Origin: Syntrophobacteraceae bacterium
GTDB lineage: Bacteria > Desulfobacterota > Syntrophobacteria > Syntrophobacterales > Syntrophobacteraceae
Length of the DNA: 54,969 nucleotides
Assembly (NCBI GenBank): GCA_003165235.1
Contig: PLSV01000155.1
Location: forward strand, 1 to 54,969
Direction of reading: 5' to 3'
Made by a program: the position numbers and the translations under genes. Numbering within the stretch: the stretch's first letter is position 1; each line of letters begins with the position of its first letter. Below are positions 1 to 8,267 of the stretch, piece by piece. A model generated the notes under the pieces. It was not told where the DNA came from. It ran no database searches and was given only the letters and a program-made list of their open reading frames with translations.

Positions 1-1485
1 CTGTTTGATCTCACGGATTCAGGTATAAGTCCTGCATATGAGCGAATTTGGCAATGCTCCTGCGAAAGTATTATGGAGAATGCCTGCTTGTGGTTTGAAC
101 CTATACATCCGGAAGATCGCTCTCTTGTGTCCGAAGCTATGAAGACAAATCAGGAGGGAGGAAGCACGGTGGAGTTTCGGATCATACGGCCCGACGGATC
201 GCTTCGGTGGATAAGAAACCGGGCTTTCTCACTCGGGGGGGTGACTGGAACAGTTCTGCGCATGGGGGGCATCGCCGAGGATATCACCGAAGAGAAGCGA
301 ATGCAGCAGGAAGCGGAGTATCGCCGCCAACAGATCATCCATGCCGACAAGCTTTCCGCGCTGGGTGAGGTAGTAGCCGGCGTCGCCCACGAGATCAACA
401 ACCCCAACAGCTTCATCACATATAACATTCCGCTCTTAGATCAGACATGGAAGACCATCGAGCCTATTGTGCTCGAATACGAACAGGCGCATCCCGAGTG
501 GAGCGGAAGCGAGCTGAGCCTTGATGAATTATGCCAGGACATGAGAGGCATTATTTATGATATTCAGGCAGGCGCCGATCGGATAAACAGGATCGTCAAG
601 AATCTTAAGGACTTCGCCAGGCTGGAGGAAAGCGGCCATGCCAGACCGCTACAGGTGAACGATGTCATCCAAAAGACAATGACGATCGTGGGTGCGCAAC
701 TCAGAAAACATGCCGTAAAGATTGCAATGGAACTTGCAGAGGACCTTCCGGAAATCGAGGGACATTTCAATAAACTGGAACAGGTGGTCGCCAACCTGTT
801 AGTGAACGCCGCCAATGCCATCAAGGGCAGGGACGACGGGAGGATTCTGGTTTCGACTCGTTATGTGGAGAGACTCGATGCAGTTATAGTTGCGGTCGAG
901 GACAATGGAAACGGCATCACGCAGGATATAATGGATCGCATATTTGACCCCTTCTTTACGACTCGGCGCAGTGATGGAGGGACCGGACTGGGGCTTTCGG
1001 TTTCTTATGGTCTGATTGAGGAGCACAAAGGGACCATCGGAGTACTATCAAAGCCGGGGGTGGGCAGCCGTTTCACCGTTTTTCTTCCCGTGGATTGTAA
1101 TAGGAAACTGGAGCTCAAGCCCGCCATTCTCTACGTCGATGATGATTCGGTGTTTCTTGAATTGCTCCAAATGCATTTTATCCGTGTTCATCAATGTGCG
1201 GAAGGATTACAGAGTTCTGAAGATGTAATGGCGTACCTTGCCGAGCATCCTGAGGTGGACATTGTCTTTTCCGATCTCATGATGCCGAACGTGAACGGAT
1301 GGGATCTCCTGGCGATGGTGAAAGAAAAATTCCCGCTGTTGACGATTATTCTCTACTCTGGTGATTTGCTTGCCCTGAAGGCAAGGCGCGAACATATTCC
1401 TCCGCCTGATTATCTGATCGAGAAACCCTTTACAATGAAGCTTCTTACTGAAATCATCAGCAAGATCGGCAGGCAAAGACTATGA
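1..1485 (+). CDS. Hybrid sensor histidine kinase, 5'-truncated by the window edge (PAS-HisKA-HATPase-REC)
   Basis: The frame is open from base 1 and its first codons already read as PAS sequence (ISPAYERIWQ...), so the ATG at 73 is internal and the true start lies left of the window. Counting from that Met, a PAS/PAC segment (IHPEDR, RPDGSLRWI) covers about residues 1-75. The H-box VAHEINNP has the phosphorylatable His at about residue 106. HATPase motifs follow: NLLVNAANAI (N box), DNGNGI, FDPFFTT and GTGLGLS. The last ~120 residues are a receiver with the acidic DDD, phosphoacceptor FSDLMMP and EKPF lysine. No membrane segment is visible in the part present. Its stop overlaps the next start as ATGA at 1482-1485, so it is translationally coupled to the NtrC-type regulator and is probably its kinase. 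Input signal unknown. Confidence 0.93.
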   Translation: MFDLTDSGISPAYERIWQCSCESIMENACLWFEPIHPEDRSLVSEAMKTNQEGGSTVEFRIIRPDGSLRWIRNRAFSLGGVTGTVLRMGGIAEDITEEKRMQQEAEYRRQQIIHADKLSALGEVVAGVAHEINNPNSFITYNIPLLDQTWKTIEPIVLEYEQAHPEWSGSELSLDELCQDMRGIIYDIQAGADRINRIVKNLKDFARLEESGHARPLQVNDVIQKTMTIVGAQLRKHAVKIAMELAEDLPEIEGHFNKLEQVVANLLVNAANAIKGRDDGRILVSTRYVERLDAVIVAVEDNGNGITQDIMDRIFDPFFTTRRSDGGTGLGLSVSYGLIEEHKGTIGVLSKPGVGSRFTVFLPVDCNRKLELKPAILYVDDDSVFLELLQMHFIRVHQCAEGLQSSEDVMAYLAEHPEVDIVFSDLMMPNVNGWDLLAMVKEKFPLLTIILYSGDLLALKARREHIPPPDYLIEKPFTMKLLTEIISKIGRQRL

Positions 1486-2855
1486 AGATGCTGACGGTAG
1501 ACGACGAACAAATAGCACTGAGTTCGGTAAAACGCATTCTGAGACGCCAGGGTCTGCGCAATGTCGAGACCTGTGACAATGGTAAGGAAGCGATCGATCT
1601 GATCAAGCAAAAAAGCTACGATGTTGTACTGCTCGATCTCATTATGCCCGAGGTAAATGGTTTGGAGGTTCTCAGAGCCGGCAAGACGGCAAGGCCTGCT
1701 ACCGAGTTCATCATTCTGACGGCCATGGACGACGTGTCCATGGCTGTAAAAGCCATTCACCTCGGGGCCTATGATTACCTGGTGAAACCCTTTGACGGCG
1801 AACGTCTCTTCTTGTCAATCCAGCGGGCGTATGAACGTAAAGCCCTTCTGAGCGGTTTGCCCGGACGGGCCTCCGTCAAGGGGGGGCTGCAGAATTCCGA
1901 AGCTTTTTCGAGCATCATCACCCGCGATCTCAGGATGAAGGAGCTGCTCTCTTATGCCGCAATCATGGCCAGGAGCGGGAATCCTGTTCTGATCACGGGT
2001 AAATCGGGAACCGGTAAAGAACTGCTTGCCCACGGCATCCACCTGGCCGGTTTGAATCCCGGAGGCCCCTTTACCGCGGTCAACGTAGCATGCATTACCG
2101 AAACGCTCTTCGAAGCGCAGTTCTTCGGACACGTTCGGGGAGCTTTTACGGGCGCGGCCGGAGAGCATGCAGGTTACTTTGAGAGGACAAACGGCGGGAC
2201 CTTGTTTCTGGATGAGATAGGGGAGCTTCCTTTACACCAGCAGGCCAAATTTTTGCGCGTACTGGAAGATAAGAGCGTCACCAGAATCGGAAGCACGGAA
2301 CCCATCGCCGTCAACGTCCGGATTGTGTCGGCTACCAACAGCGACCTTGACAGGGCCTGCCAGACCGGCAGGTTCCGACTTGACCTTCTATACCGTCTGA
2401 ATTCTGTGCACATTCACCTGCCGCCGCTCCGTGAGCGTAAGGAAGACATACCGCTTCTTGCGTCTCATTTCCTCAGCCAGGCTTCTATCCAGCACAAGAA
2501 GAACGTCGGCGGATTCAGCTCAGAGGCTATGGATATTCTGCTTCACAGGGACTTTCCGGGCAACATTCGCGAATTTGCGCAAGTGGTGGACAAAGCTGTT
2601 CTACTCTGCGATTCGGACCTGATTCTTCCGAAGCATCTCGGGGAGGAGCGCGCCTCAGTGGCACTGTCCGTTCGCACCCCGTGCACCTTCAAAGAGAGTG
2701 AGGAACGACACCTTGCGTATGTGCTCAATCTGACTCGGGGGAACTACAGACAAGCCGCAGAGATCCTGGGAGTCACAGTGCGGCAGATTCAGCGTAAGGT
2801 GTTGCAGTTGAAGAATGATCCGCAGTGGGCAGGATTCCTAAAGACGCTCGGGTAA
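1482..2855 (+). CDS. NtrC-family sigma-54-dependent response regulator
   Basis: This 457-residue protein has the full NtrC layout. The receiver (1-115) has phosphoacceptor Asp52 in LLDLIMP and Lys in YLVKPF. The AAA+ domain has Walker A GKSGTGKE (173-180), the sigma-54 contact loop GAFTGA (220-225) and Walker B GTLFLDEIGE (239-247). A Fis-type helix-turn-helix closes the protein (RGNYRQAAEILGVTVRQIQRK region). It is expected to activate sigma-54 promoters when phosphorylated. The ATGA overlap with the upstream hybrid kinase makes them a pair. Lying 0.5 kb before the chemosensory genes, it resembles Myxococcus Che3, where CheA drives an NtrC-like regulator (CrdA); that link is inference. Confidence 0.95.
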   Translation: MKMLTVDDEQIALSSVKRILRRQGLRNVETCDNGKEAIDLIKQKSYDVVLLDLIMPEVNGLEVLRAGKTARPATEFIILTAMDDVSMAVKAIHLGAYDYLVKPFDGERLFLSIQRAYERKALLSGLPGRASVKGGLQNSEAFSSIITRDLRMKELLSYAAIMARSGNPVLITGKSGTGKELLAHGIHLAGLNPGGPFTAVNVACITETLFEAQFFGHVRGAFTGAAGEHAGYFERTNGGTLFLDEIGELPLHQQAKFLRVLEDKSVTRIGSTEPIAVNVRIVSATNSDLDRACQTGRFRLDLLYRLNSVHIHLPPLRERKEDIPLLASHFLSQASIQHKKNVGGFSSEAMDILLHRDFPGNIREFAQVVDKAVLLCDSDLILPKHLGEERASVALSVRTPCTFKESEERHLAYVLNLTRGNYRQAAEILGVTVRQIQRKVLQLKNDPQWAGFLKTLG

Positions 2856-3355
2856 GATTGAGGCAGGGCTGCATAAGAGAAAGAATGGGTCCATAGAAGG
2901 CGACCCGCCACTTGCATATCATATTCCTGCATGACTCCAACACGGTCTAACCGGGGTTCCTGCCTCCAAAATAAAAGAAGCGTGGTTCAAGGCAGGGTTC
3001 AATAGACCATCCTTCCAGAGAACCTGGCATGACGGACGCAATTTACGACCTATATGTCGTCATGACCGCCTTCCGTGTCGTCCTTTGGTAAATTCCATAT
3101 AATCAATATATTACACCCCTCTTCCTGTCTGGCGCCAGGCATATCAGGCGGCGCCTGCGCGACCTGGATGTCGCTGGACCCCAATCCCATTTCAAACACG
3201 GCAAAGAATAATTCATATCTATTTCGCAATCTTACGAGCAAATTTTCCAGGAGTCCCCGCTCCGGTACACAAAATGTAAAGGATGGGCCTCATTTGGGCG
3301 AATGACAGCAAGCTGTATATTCTGCAACAATTATTATGTGACTCGGAGATAGCCC
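2856..3355 (+). other. Intergenic region without a recognised gene
   Basis: Five hundred bases separate the NtrC-type regulator from the receiver-like gene. I find no coding sequence that resembles a family and no convincing terminator. A GG-N10-GC pair at 3026-3039 has the spacing of a sigma-54 core, but the flanking bases match poorly. This is the most plausible place for the promoter of the chemosensory operon. Confidence 0.4.
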
Positions 3356-3826
3356 GTGGAATTTGTAAGGCGCATTTTGGTTGTAGATGATGAGCCGCAC
3401 TATGCTAACACGTTGATACGCCACCTTAAACGAGAAGGATTCTTTGCAGATCTTGCGCACGACGATCAGGCAGCCACCATCAAGATAGAAGAAGCCCATT
3501 CAAGGAAGGCCCCTTTCGATCTGATCATAATGAACACTCTGATACACACGATCAATGGAATCGATCTCCTGGCGTGGGCGCACAAGCATCATCCAGGGGT
3601 TTCGGTGATCCTGGTTTCCGCCTATGGGCATTCGGACGAGACAATAGGAAGGATTCGGCCGGATATGGATGACTACGACAAAAAACCTCTAACGCCACAG
3701 AGGATGATGGAGGTGATCGATTCGGTCGAAAGGAAACGCAAATGCGCCCACGTGCGGCTGAGAAAGCAGAGGGACAATTTGAAGGACGGGCTGTCGGAAG
3801 CTCCCTTTGCGCCAGTAGACACTTAA
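3356..3826 (+). CDS. Receiver-like protein with Asn in place of the phosphoacceptor Asp
   Basis: This 156-residue protein starts at a GTG. It has a receiver fold: hydrophobic strand ILVV plus acidic pair DDE (11-13), VILVSAYG with Ser88 at the Thr/Ser switch position, and KKP (109-111) with the conserved Lys. The phosphoacceptor position in the DLIIM-x-TLI strand is Asn60 rather than Asp, and the usual MMP after it is missing. It therefore should not be phosphorylated in the normal way and is better read as a pseudo-receiver working by protein contact. The ~30 residues after the receiver are basic and low-complexity. It is the first gene on the near side of the che cluster, 76 nt before parA. 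Confidence 0.8.
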   Translation: MEFVRRILVVDDEPHYANTLIRHLKREGFFADLAHDDQAATIKIEEAHSRKAPFDLIIMNTLIHTINGIDLLAWAHKHHPGVSVILVSAYGHSDETIGRIRPDMDDYDKKPLTPQRMMEVIDSVERKRKCAHVRLRKQRDNLKDGLSEAPFAPVDT

Positions 3827-3902
3827 GCAGGCTTTGGTTTTTGGAGAACGGCAAGAGCCTCATTGATAGCTGGAAGTTACGTTCGAAAGAGGATGTTCAG
3901 GA

Positions 3903-4670
3903 ATGACCCGGTTTATCGTCTTTGCAAACAGAAAAGGAGGGTGCAGCAAAACCACGACGGCGGTGAACGTTGCCCATGCTCTGGCCATGGAAGGGCAAAA
4001 AGTCCTGCTCATCGATGCAGATCCCCAGGCTCATGCAACGATAGCACTCGGCATCCCCCCGCTCTCGCGAAAATGCCACATTCTTCATCTCCTAAGGGAA
4101 GAAGCGCCTTTTAACGATGCCGTTTTCCAGACTCACATCCCAGGCGTTTGCCTCATTCCGGCCTCCAGGGAACTGGGCTCTTTCGAGCTCGATTTCTCCA
4201 CCCGAACAGGAAGTGAGACCCTGCTTTCGGAAAGCCTTTATGAAGATGCCCCAGGCTTCGACTACCTGATCTTCGATCCCCCGCCTACGGCAGGACTCTT
4301 GACCGTATCCACGCTGGTAGCGGCTCAGGAGGTTTTCATCCCTATGCAGATGCATTTTCTGGCCATGGAAGGGCTGGCTGAAATTATGCACCTTATCTAC
4401 ACCGTTAACGCGACACACAACGCCAATCTGCAACTGAGCGCCATCATACCGACTTTTTTCAACAAGAAGACTCGTCTGGCCAGGGAGATCACAGAGGATA
4501 TCGTCAAGAACTTCGGCGCCGACAAACTCCTCCACGGCATCCGTATGAACATCAGTCTGGCCGAAGCTCCAGGCCATGGCAAATCGATCTTCGAGTATGC
4601 GCCGCAGAGCTGCGGAGCTCAGGACTATCTGGAAGTGGCGCATAAGATCGACGGGTTCAGGAAGGGATAA
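3903..4670 (+). CDS. ParA/Soj-family ATPase (ParC-like, chemosensory-array positioning)
   Basis: This 255-residue protein opens with the deviant Walker A KGGCSKTT (11-18), which carries the signature lysine of ParA/MinD ATPases. It continues with VLLIDADPQAHAT and the Walker B-like strand YLIFDPPP. The length fits the small ParA type without an N-terminal DNA-binding domain. Inside chemotaxis operons, such ATPases (ParC of Vibrio, PpfA of Rhodobacter) distribute chemosensory arrays. Chromosome segregation is unlikely, since no parB gene or parS site accompanies it. The soluble receptor two genes downstream makes the PpfA analogy (cytoplasmic cluster partitioning) attractive, but this is inference. 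The P-loop GCSK instead of GVGK is a small deviation. Confidence 0.88.
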   Translation: MTRFIVFANRKGGCSKTTTAVNVAHALAMEGQKVLLIDADPQAHATIALGIPPLSRKCHILHLLREEAPFNDAVFQTHIPGVCLIPASRELGSFELDFSTRTGSETLLSESLYEDAPGFDYLIFDPPPTAGLLTVSTLVAAQEVFIPMQMHFLAMEGLAEIMHLIYTVNATHNANLQLSAIIPTFFNKKTRLAREITEDIVKNFGADKLLHGIRMNISLAEAPGHGKSIFEYAPQSCGAQDYLEVAHKIDGFRKG

Positions 4671-4741
4671 ATCCATGGGGAAAAGGAAGCCGAAAGAACC
4701 TGCCAGCGATGAATTCTAAAGGAGCAAAGGCTTAACAAACC

Positions 4742-6258
4742 ATGGTGAATAAGAGCAAAACCTCAGTTGGCATCGATCTTGGGACTACGAACTCACTTGT
4801 CGCCTATATCAAGGATGGAAACCCGGTGATCATCCCAAACGATAGAGGCAGCCGGATGACGCCCTCTGTCGTGACGTTCAAGGAAAACGGTCAGGTCATC
4901 GTAGGCGAGATGGCAAAGAGGCAGGCCGTACTGAACTCGGAGCGAACCGTCTCCAATGTCAAGCTCTCCATGGGAAAGAACGTGGAACATCTGATAGGGG
5001 GCCACCATCGCAGTCCGGTGGAGATCTCCGGGGTCATTCTGAGGATCTGAAAGAATATGCAAGCCATTACCTGGAGTTTGAGGTCGAAGACGCCGTCATC
5101 ACCGTGCCGGCTTACTTCGATGACAGGCAGAGGGAAGATACGCTCAAGGCGGCCCGGTCTGTGGGTTTGAACGTCCTCAAGCTTCTCAACGAGCCAACGG
5201 CGGCGGCTCTGACCTATGGCTTCAGTAAAACGGAGGGAGGCAGGCTCCTGGTCCTCGATCTTGGCGGTGGCACGTTCGACATAACTCTCATGGAGTACGC
5301 GGACAACATCTTTCGGGTCCGAGGTGTGGGAGGTTCGACGTCCATAGGGGGAACCAACTTCGATATGGCGATCGTGGAGCATATTCTCAGAGAGTTTCAG
5401 AGCCTCTACGGCTTTGATCTGCGCCAGGACAGAATTGCCTATCAGCAACTGGTGATCCACGCCGAGAAGGCAAAGATAGATCTTTCATCGACCGATGAGA
5501 CTCGGATCATGATCCCATATATCACGGCAACGGAAAAGGGTCCCATACACCTCAATATCTCCCTTTCGAGAAGCGAGTTGGAGCAACTGATTGCTCCAAT
5601 CCTTCGTGAGATTGAAGAGCACATTCGGCAGACCTTCGAGCAGACGGGCTTCTCAACGGAGTGGGTCGATTCGGTCATCCTGGTGGGCGGAAGCACGCGG
5701 CTTCCTGTGATCGAAAGGTTGGTGAAAAAGATCCTCGCTCCTTCTTCAGGTAACAATCCCGGTGGGCCGGCCGATCGGATCGAGCCTCTTTTCATAAACC
5801 AGGCTTTCAGGCGTGAGATCAATCCGGATGAGGCCGTGGCATTGGGTGCAGGCATACTGGCCGGTATGTTCGAGGGAAGCATCCCTGACATCGAATTTCA
5901 CGACATGACCTCCCATGACCTCGGCATAGAGGACGACCAGGGCCGGTTCGTAGCGGTTCTTCCCCGGGGCGCCACGTACCCGACCCGCGCCTCACATCTT
6001 TTTACAACGACCAGGGACTTCCAGGAGGAAGTCTGGATTCATGTGCTTCAGGAAGTGGGAACGGGGCGGAAGAACCAGGTCTCCCTCGGGATGCTCCGGC
6101 TCAAGATCAGCAACCCCAAAAAACAAGGAGAGCCCAATATTGATGTCACTTTCGCCATTGACGCCAACGGCATGCTGAACGTTTCAGCAGTGGACCTGGA
6201 CAGCGGAGAAAAGGAAGAAATCACGATCGACTCCGATTTCGCTCTGCGTGTCTCTTGA
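4742..6258 (+). CDS. Short Hsp70/DnaK-like chaperone, interrupted by one frameshift
   Basis: Two frames together make one Hsp70-like protein. 4742-5050 gives the N-terminus with ATPase phosphate-1 motif GIDLGTTNS. From about 5044 the next frame continues with DAVITVPAYFDDRQR, NEPTAAALTYG, LDLGGGTFDIT and ILVGGSTRLP, then a beta substrate-binding part ending in GMLNVSAVD. One base restored near 5044 (AGG|GATCTG) gives 506 codons exactly, so a single 1-nt deletion explains the break. The repaired protein (505 aa) lacks most of the helical lid of DnaK (~640 aa). There is no dnaJ or grpE beside it, and it sits between parA and a chemoreceptor gene. Whether the frameshift is real, programmed or a sequence error cannot be told here. 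A role in array assembly is speculation. Confidence 0.85.
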
Positions 6259-6313
6259 GTGAAAAGAAAGAACGAATGAAACGAACGTATCACAATTAGA
6301 AGAAGGAGACAGT

Positions 6314-8254
6314 ATGGCTAAGCAACTGGCAAAACCCGCAGCAGTAATGAAGACCGGAATTACGAGCAAAGTGGATAGCGCGGACGATCTGGCAAAGAAA
6401 CGAGACGAAGCAAAGAAGATGGCCCAGGAGAAGGCAAGAGCGAGGACCCTGGCGCGGCAGCAGGCCATAGCGGAAAGACTGGCCTCAGCGGTCGAGGAGA
6501 TGAGCGCATCCCTGGAGCAGGCTTCGGGGGCCTCCGAGGAACTCGGAAAGAGCATGCAGGGCATCGCGACGGCGTCCGAGCAGTCATCGGCTGCGGCAGA
6601 GGAATCCCGCTCCGCCGTCAATCAGATATCGAAATCAGCCGAACTGGCCGCACAGCAGGCGAAGGTCAGCCTGGAGAAGTGCAACAATCTCCAGACTCTC
6701 GCCAAAGCCACCACGGCTGACGTTGAGGCGCTTATTCTGGGGGTGAGCAACAGCTCAAAGTCCAACATCGAATCCACGAGGCTTATTAAGGAACTCGAGA
6801 AGAATTCGGAGCAGATCGGGGACATCGTCGGCGCGGTGGTGCGCATCGCCGATCAGACCAACCTGCTCGCTCTCAATGCGGCCATCGAAGCGGCCAGAGC
6901 CGGGGAGCACGGGCGAGGGTTCGCCGTGGTGGCCGATGAGGTGAGAAATCTTGCGGAGATATCGGAGCAGAGCGCCCGCGGCATCCGCAACGTTGTCGAT
7001 GAGATCCAGGCGCAGGTGCAAAAAGTGGTGGATGACATCGATGCCGCAGGAAAAAACGCCATCGAAGAGATCGAGAAGGCGAAGCTCATTATGCGGGACC
7101 TTACCCAGGTAACCGTAGATATGGGAGATATCGTCCAGGGCGCTGTCGACATCGACCGCAATGCAGCCGATGCTCAGTCGGGCGCCGAAGAATTCCTTAA
7201 GGGATCGGAGGATATCGCCAGCAACGCCGAAGAGCAGAGCGCCGCAGCGGAAGAGGCCAATAAGGCGGTTGGGGAGCAGAACAAGGCCTTTTCCGAGATG
7301 CAGACGGCTTCGGAGAATCTGGCAGAGCTGACCGACGCCCTGAAAAACGCGACGGACAGCAAGAAGTCGGCGGAAGAAGTCGCTGCGGCGGCAGAACAGC
7401 TTTCAGCAAACGTCGAGGAAGCCAACAACTCGGGCAAGCAGATCATGACCGCCATCGAGCAGATTTCCAAGGGATCTCAGAACGCGGCGAAGGCCGCCGA
7501 GATTAACCGATCTCTTGCTGAGAAGCTCGAAAAAGCAGCAAACGGCATGGCTGAGTTCGCGAAAGTTTCCGAGGAAAAGATCCACAGTCTGAAAGAACTG
7601 GTCGCCACCAACAAGGTGAATGTGGACAAGCTCATCGTCAACGTCGGAAAGGGCTCGGAGGCCTCCATCCAATCGGCGTCGAACGTGAAGATGCTTGCCG
7701 ATAAGACCAACAACATCAACAAGATCGTCGATCAGATAGTGAACGTGACCCTGCTCACCAACATGCTTGCCGTAAACGGCTCCATAGAACCGGCGAGAGC
7801 CGGTGAGTTCGGGCGGGGATTCTCGGTGGTTGCAGGCGATATAAGGGCTTTGGCGAACGATTCGTCTGAGAACGCCGAAAAGATAAAAGATATGGTCCGC
7901 ACGATGCAGGCTCAGATTGCCGTTGTCGCCGGGGACATCGAGATGGCGGGCAAAACTGCTGCCCAGGAAGTGGAAAACGCCAAGAAATCCACAGACAACC
8001 TGAACATCATCGAAACAGATATTGATATCGTCCAGGAGGGGATAAAGGAGATCAACACAGGTGCCGATGAGGCCCTGAAAGCCATCGAGCAGGCCAACAA
8101 GGCGGTCGAGGAAATCGCTAATGCTGCTGAGGAAGCTTCCAAGATGGCGGCGGAAGGGGCAAAAGCGGCCGAGGAAGGCAGCAAGGGCATGCAACTCATC
8201 TCGCAGGCTATCGAGGATATCGCCAGCCAGGCTGACGAAATGCAGAACATGTAG
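6314..8254 (+). CDS. Soluble methyl-accepting chemotaxis protein with two tandem signalling hairpins
   Basis: This 646-residue, almost wholly helical Ala/Glu-rich protein has no signal peptide, membrane segment or recognisable sensor domain. A short basic N-terminus runs straight into coiled coil. The first signalling tip (about 178-215) is canonical: [20 protein letters not shown] then [17 protein letters not shown] second tip at about 475-515 is degenerate: [16 protein letters not shown], then [18 protein letters not shown] Pro lies in the hairpin, and Gly-Asp replaces the usual Asp-Glu. A GAAGGAG Shine-Dalgarno lies just before the ATG. The gene is followed after 13 nt by the triple-CheW gene, so the two are probably co-translated partners in a cytoplasmic array. 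Methylation by CheR/CheB encoded nearby is expected. Confidence 0.93.
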   Translation: MAKQLAKPAAVMKTGITSKVDSADDLAKKRDEAKKMAQEKARARTLARQQAIAERLASAVEEMSASLEQASGASEELGKSMQGIATASEQSSAAAEESRSAVNQISKSAELAAQQAKVSLEKCNNLQTLAKATTADVEALILGVSNSSKSNIESTRLIKELEKNSEQIGDIVGAVVRIADQTNLLALNAAIEAARAGEHGRGFAVVADEVRNLAEISEQSARGIRNVVDEIQAQVQKVVDDIDAAGKNAIEEIEKAKLIMRDLTQVTVDMGDIVQGAVDIDRNAADAQSGAEEFLKGSEDIASNAEEQSAAAEEANKAVGEQNKAFSEMQTASENLAELTDALKNATDSKKSAEEVAAAAEQLSANVEEANNSGKQIMTAIEQISKGSQNAAKAAEINRSLAEKLEKAANGMAEFAKVSEEKIHSLKELVATNKVNVDKLIVNVGKGSEASIQSASNVKMLADKTNNINKIVDQIVNVTLLTNMLAVNGSIEPARAGEFGRGFSVVAGDIRALANDSSENAEKIKDMVRTMQAQIAVVAGDIEMAGKTAAQEVENAKKSTDNLNIIETDIDIVQEGIKEINTGADEALKAIEQANKAVEEIANAAEEASKMAAEGAKAAEEGSKGMQLISQAIEDIASQADEMQNM

Positions 8255-8267
8255 AAAGGACTGACAG

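Noticed and set aside
3026..3039. GG-N10-GC as a sigma-54 promoter
   Set aside because: Only the four core bases fit; the consensus flanks (TGGCAC, TTGC) are missing and it is 316 nt from the next gene.
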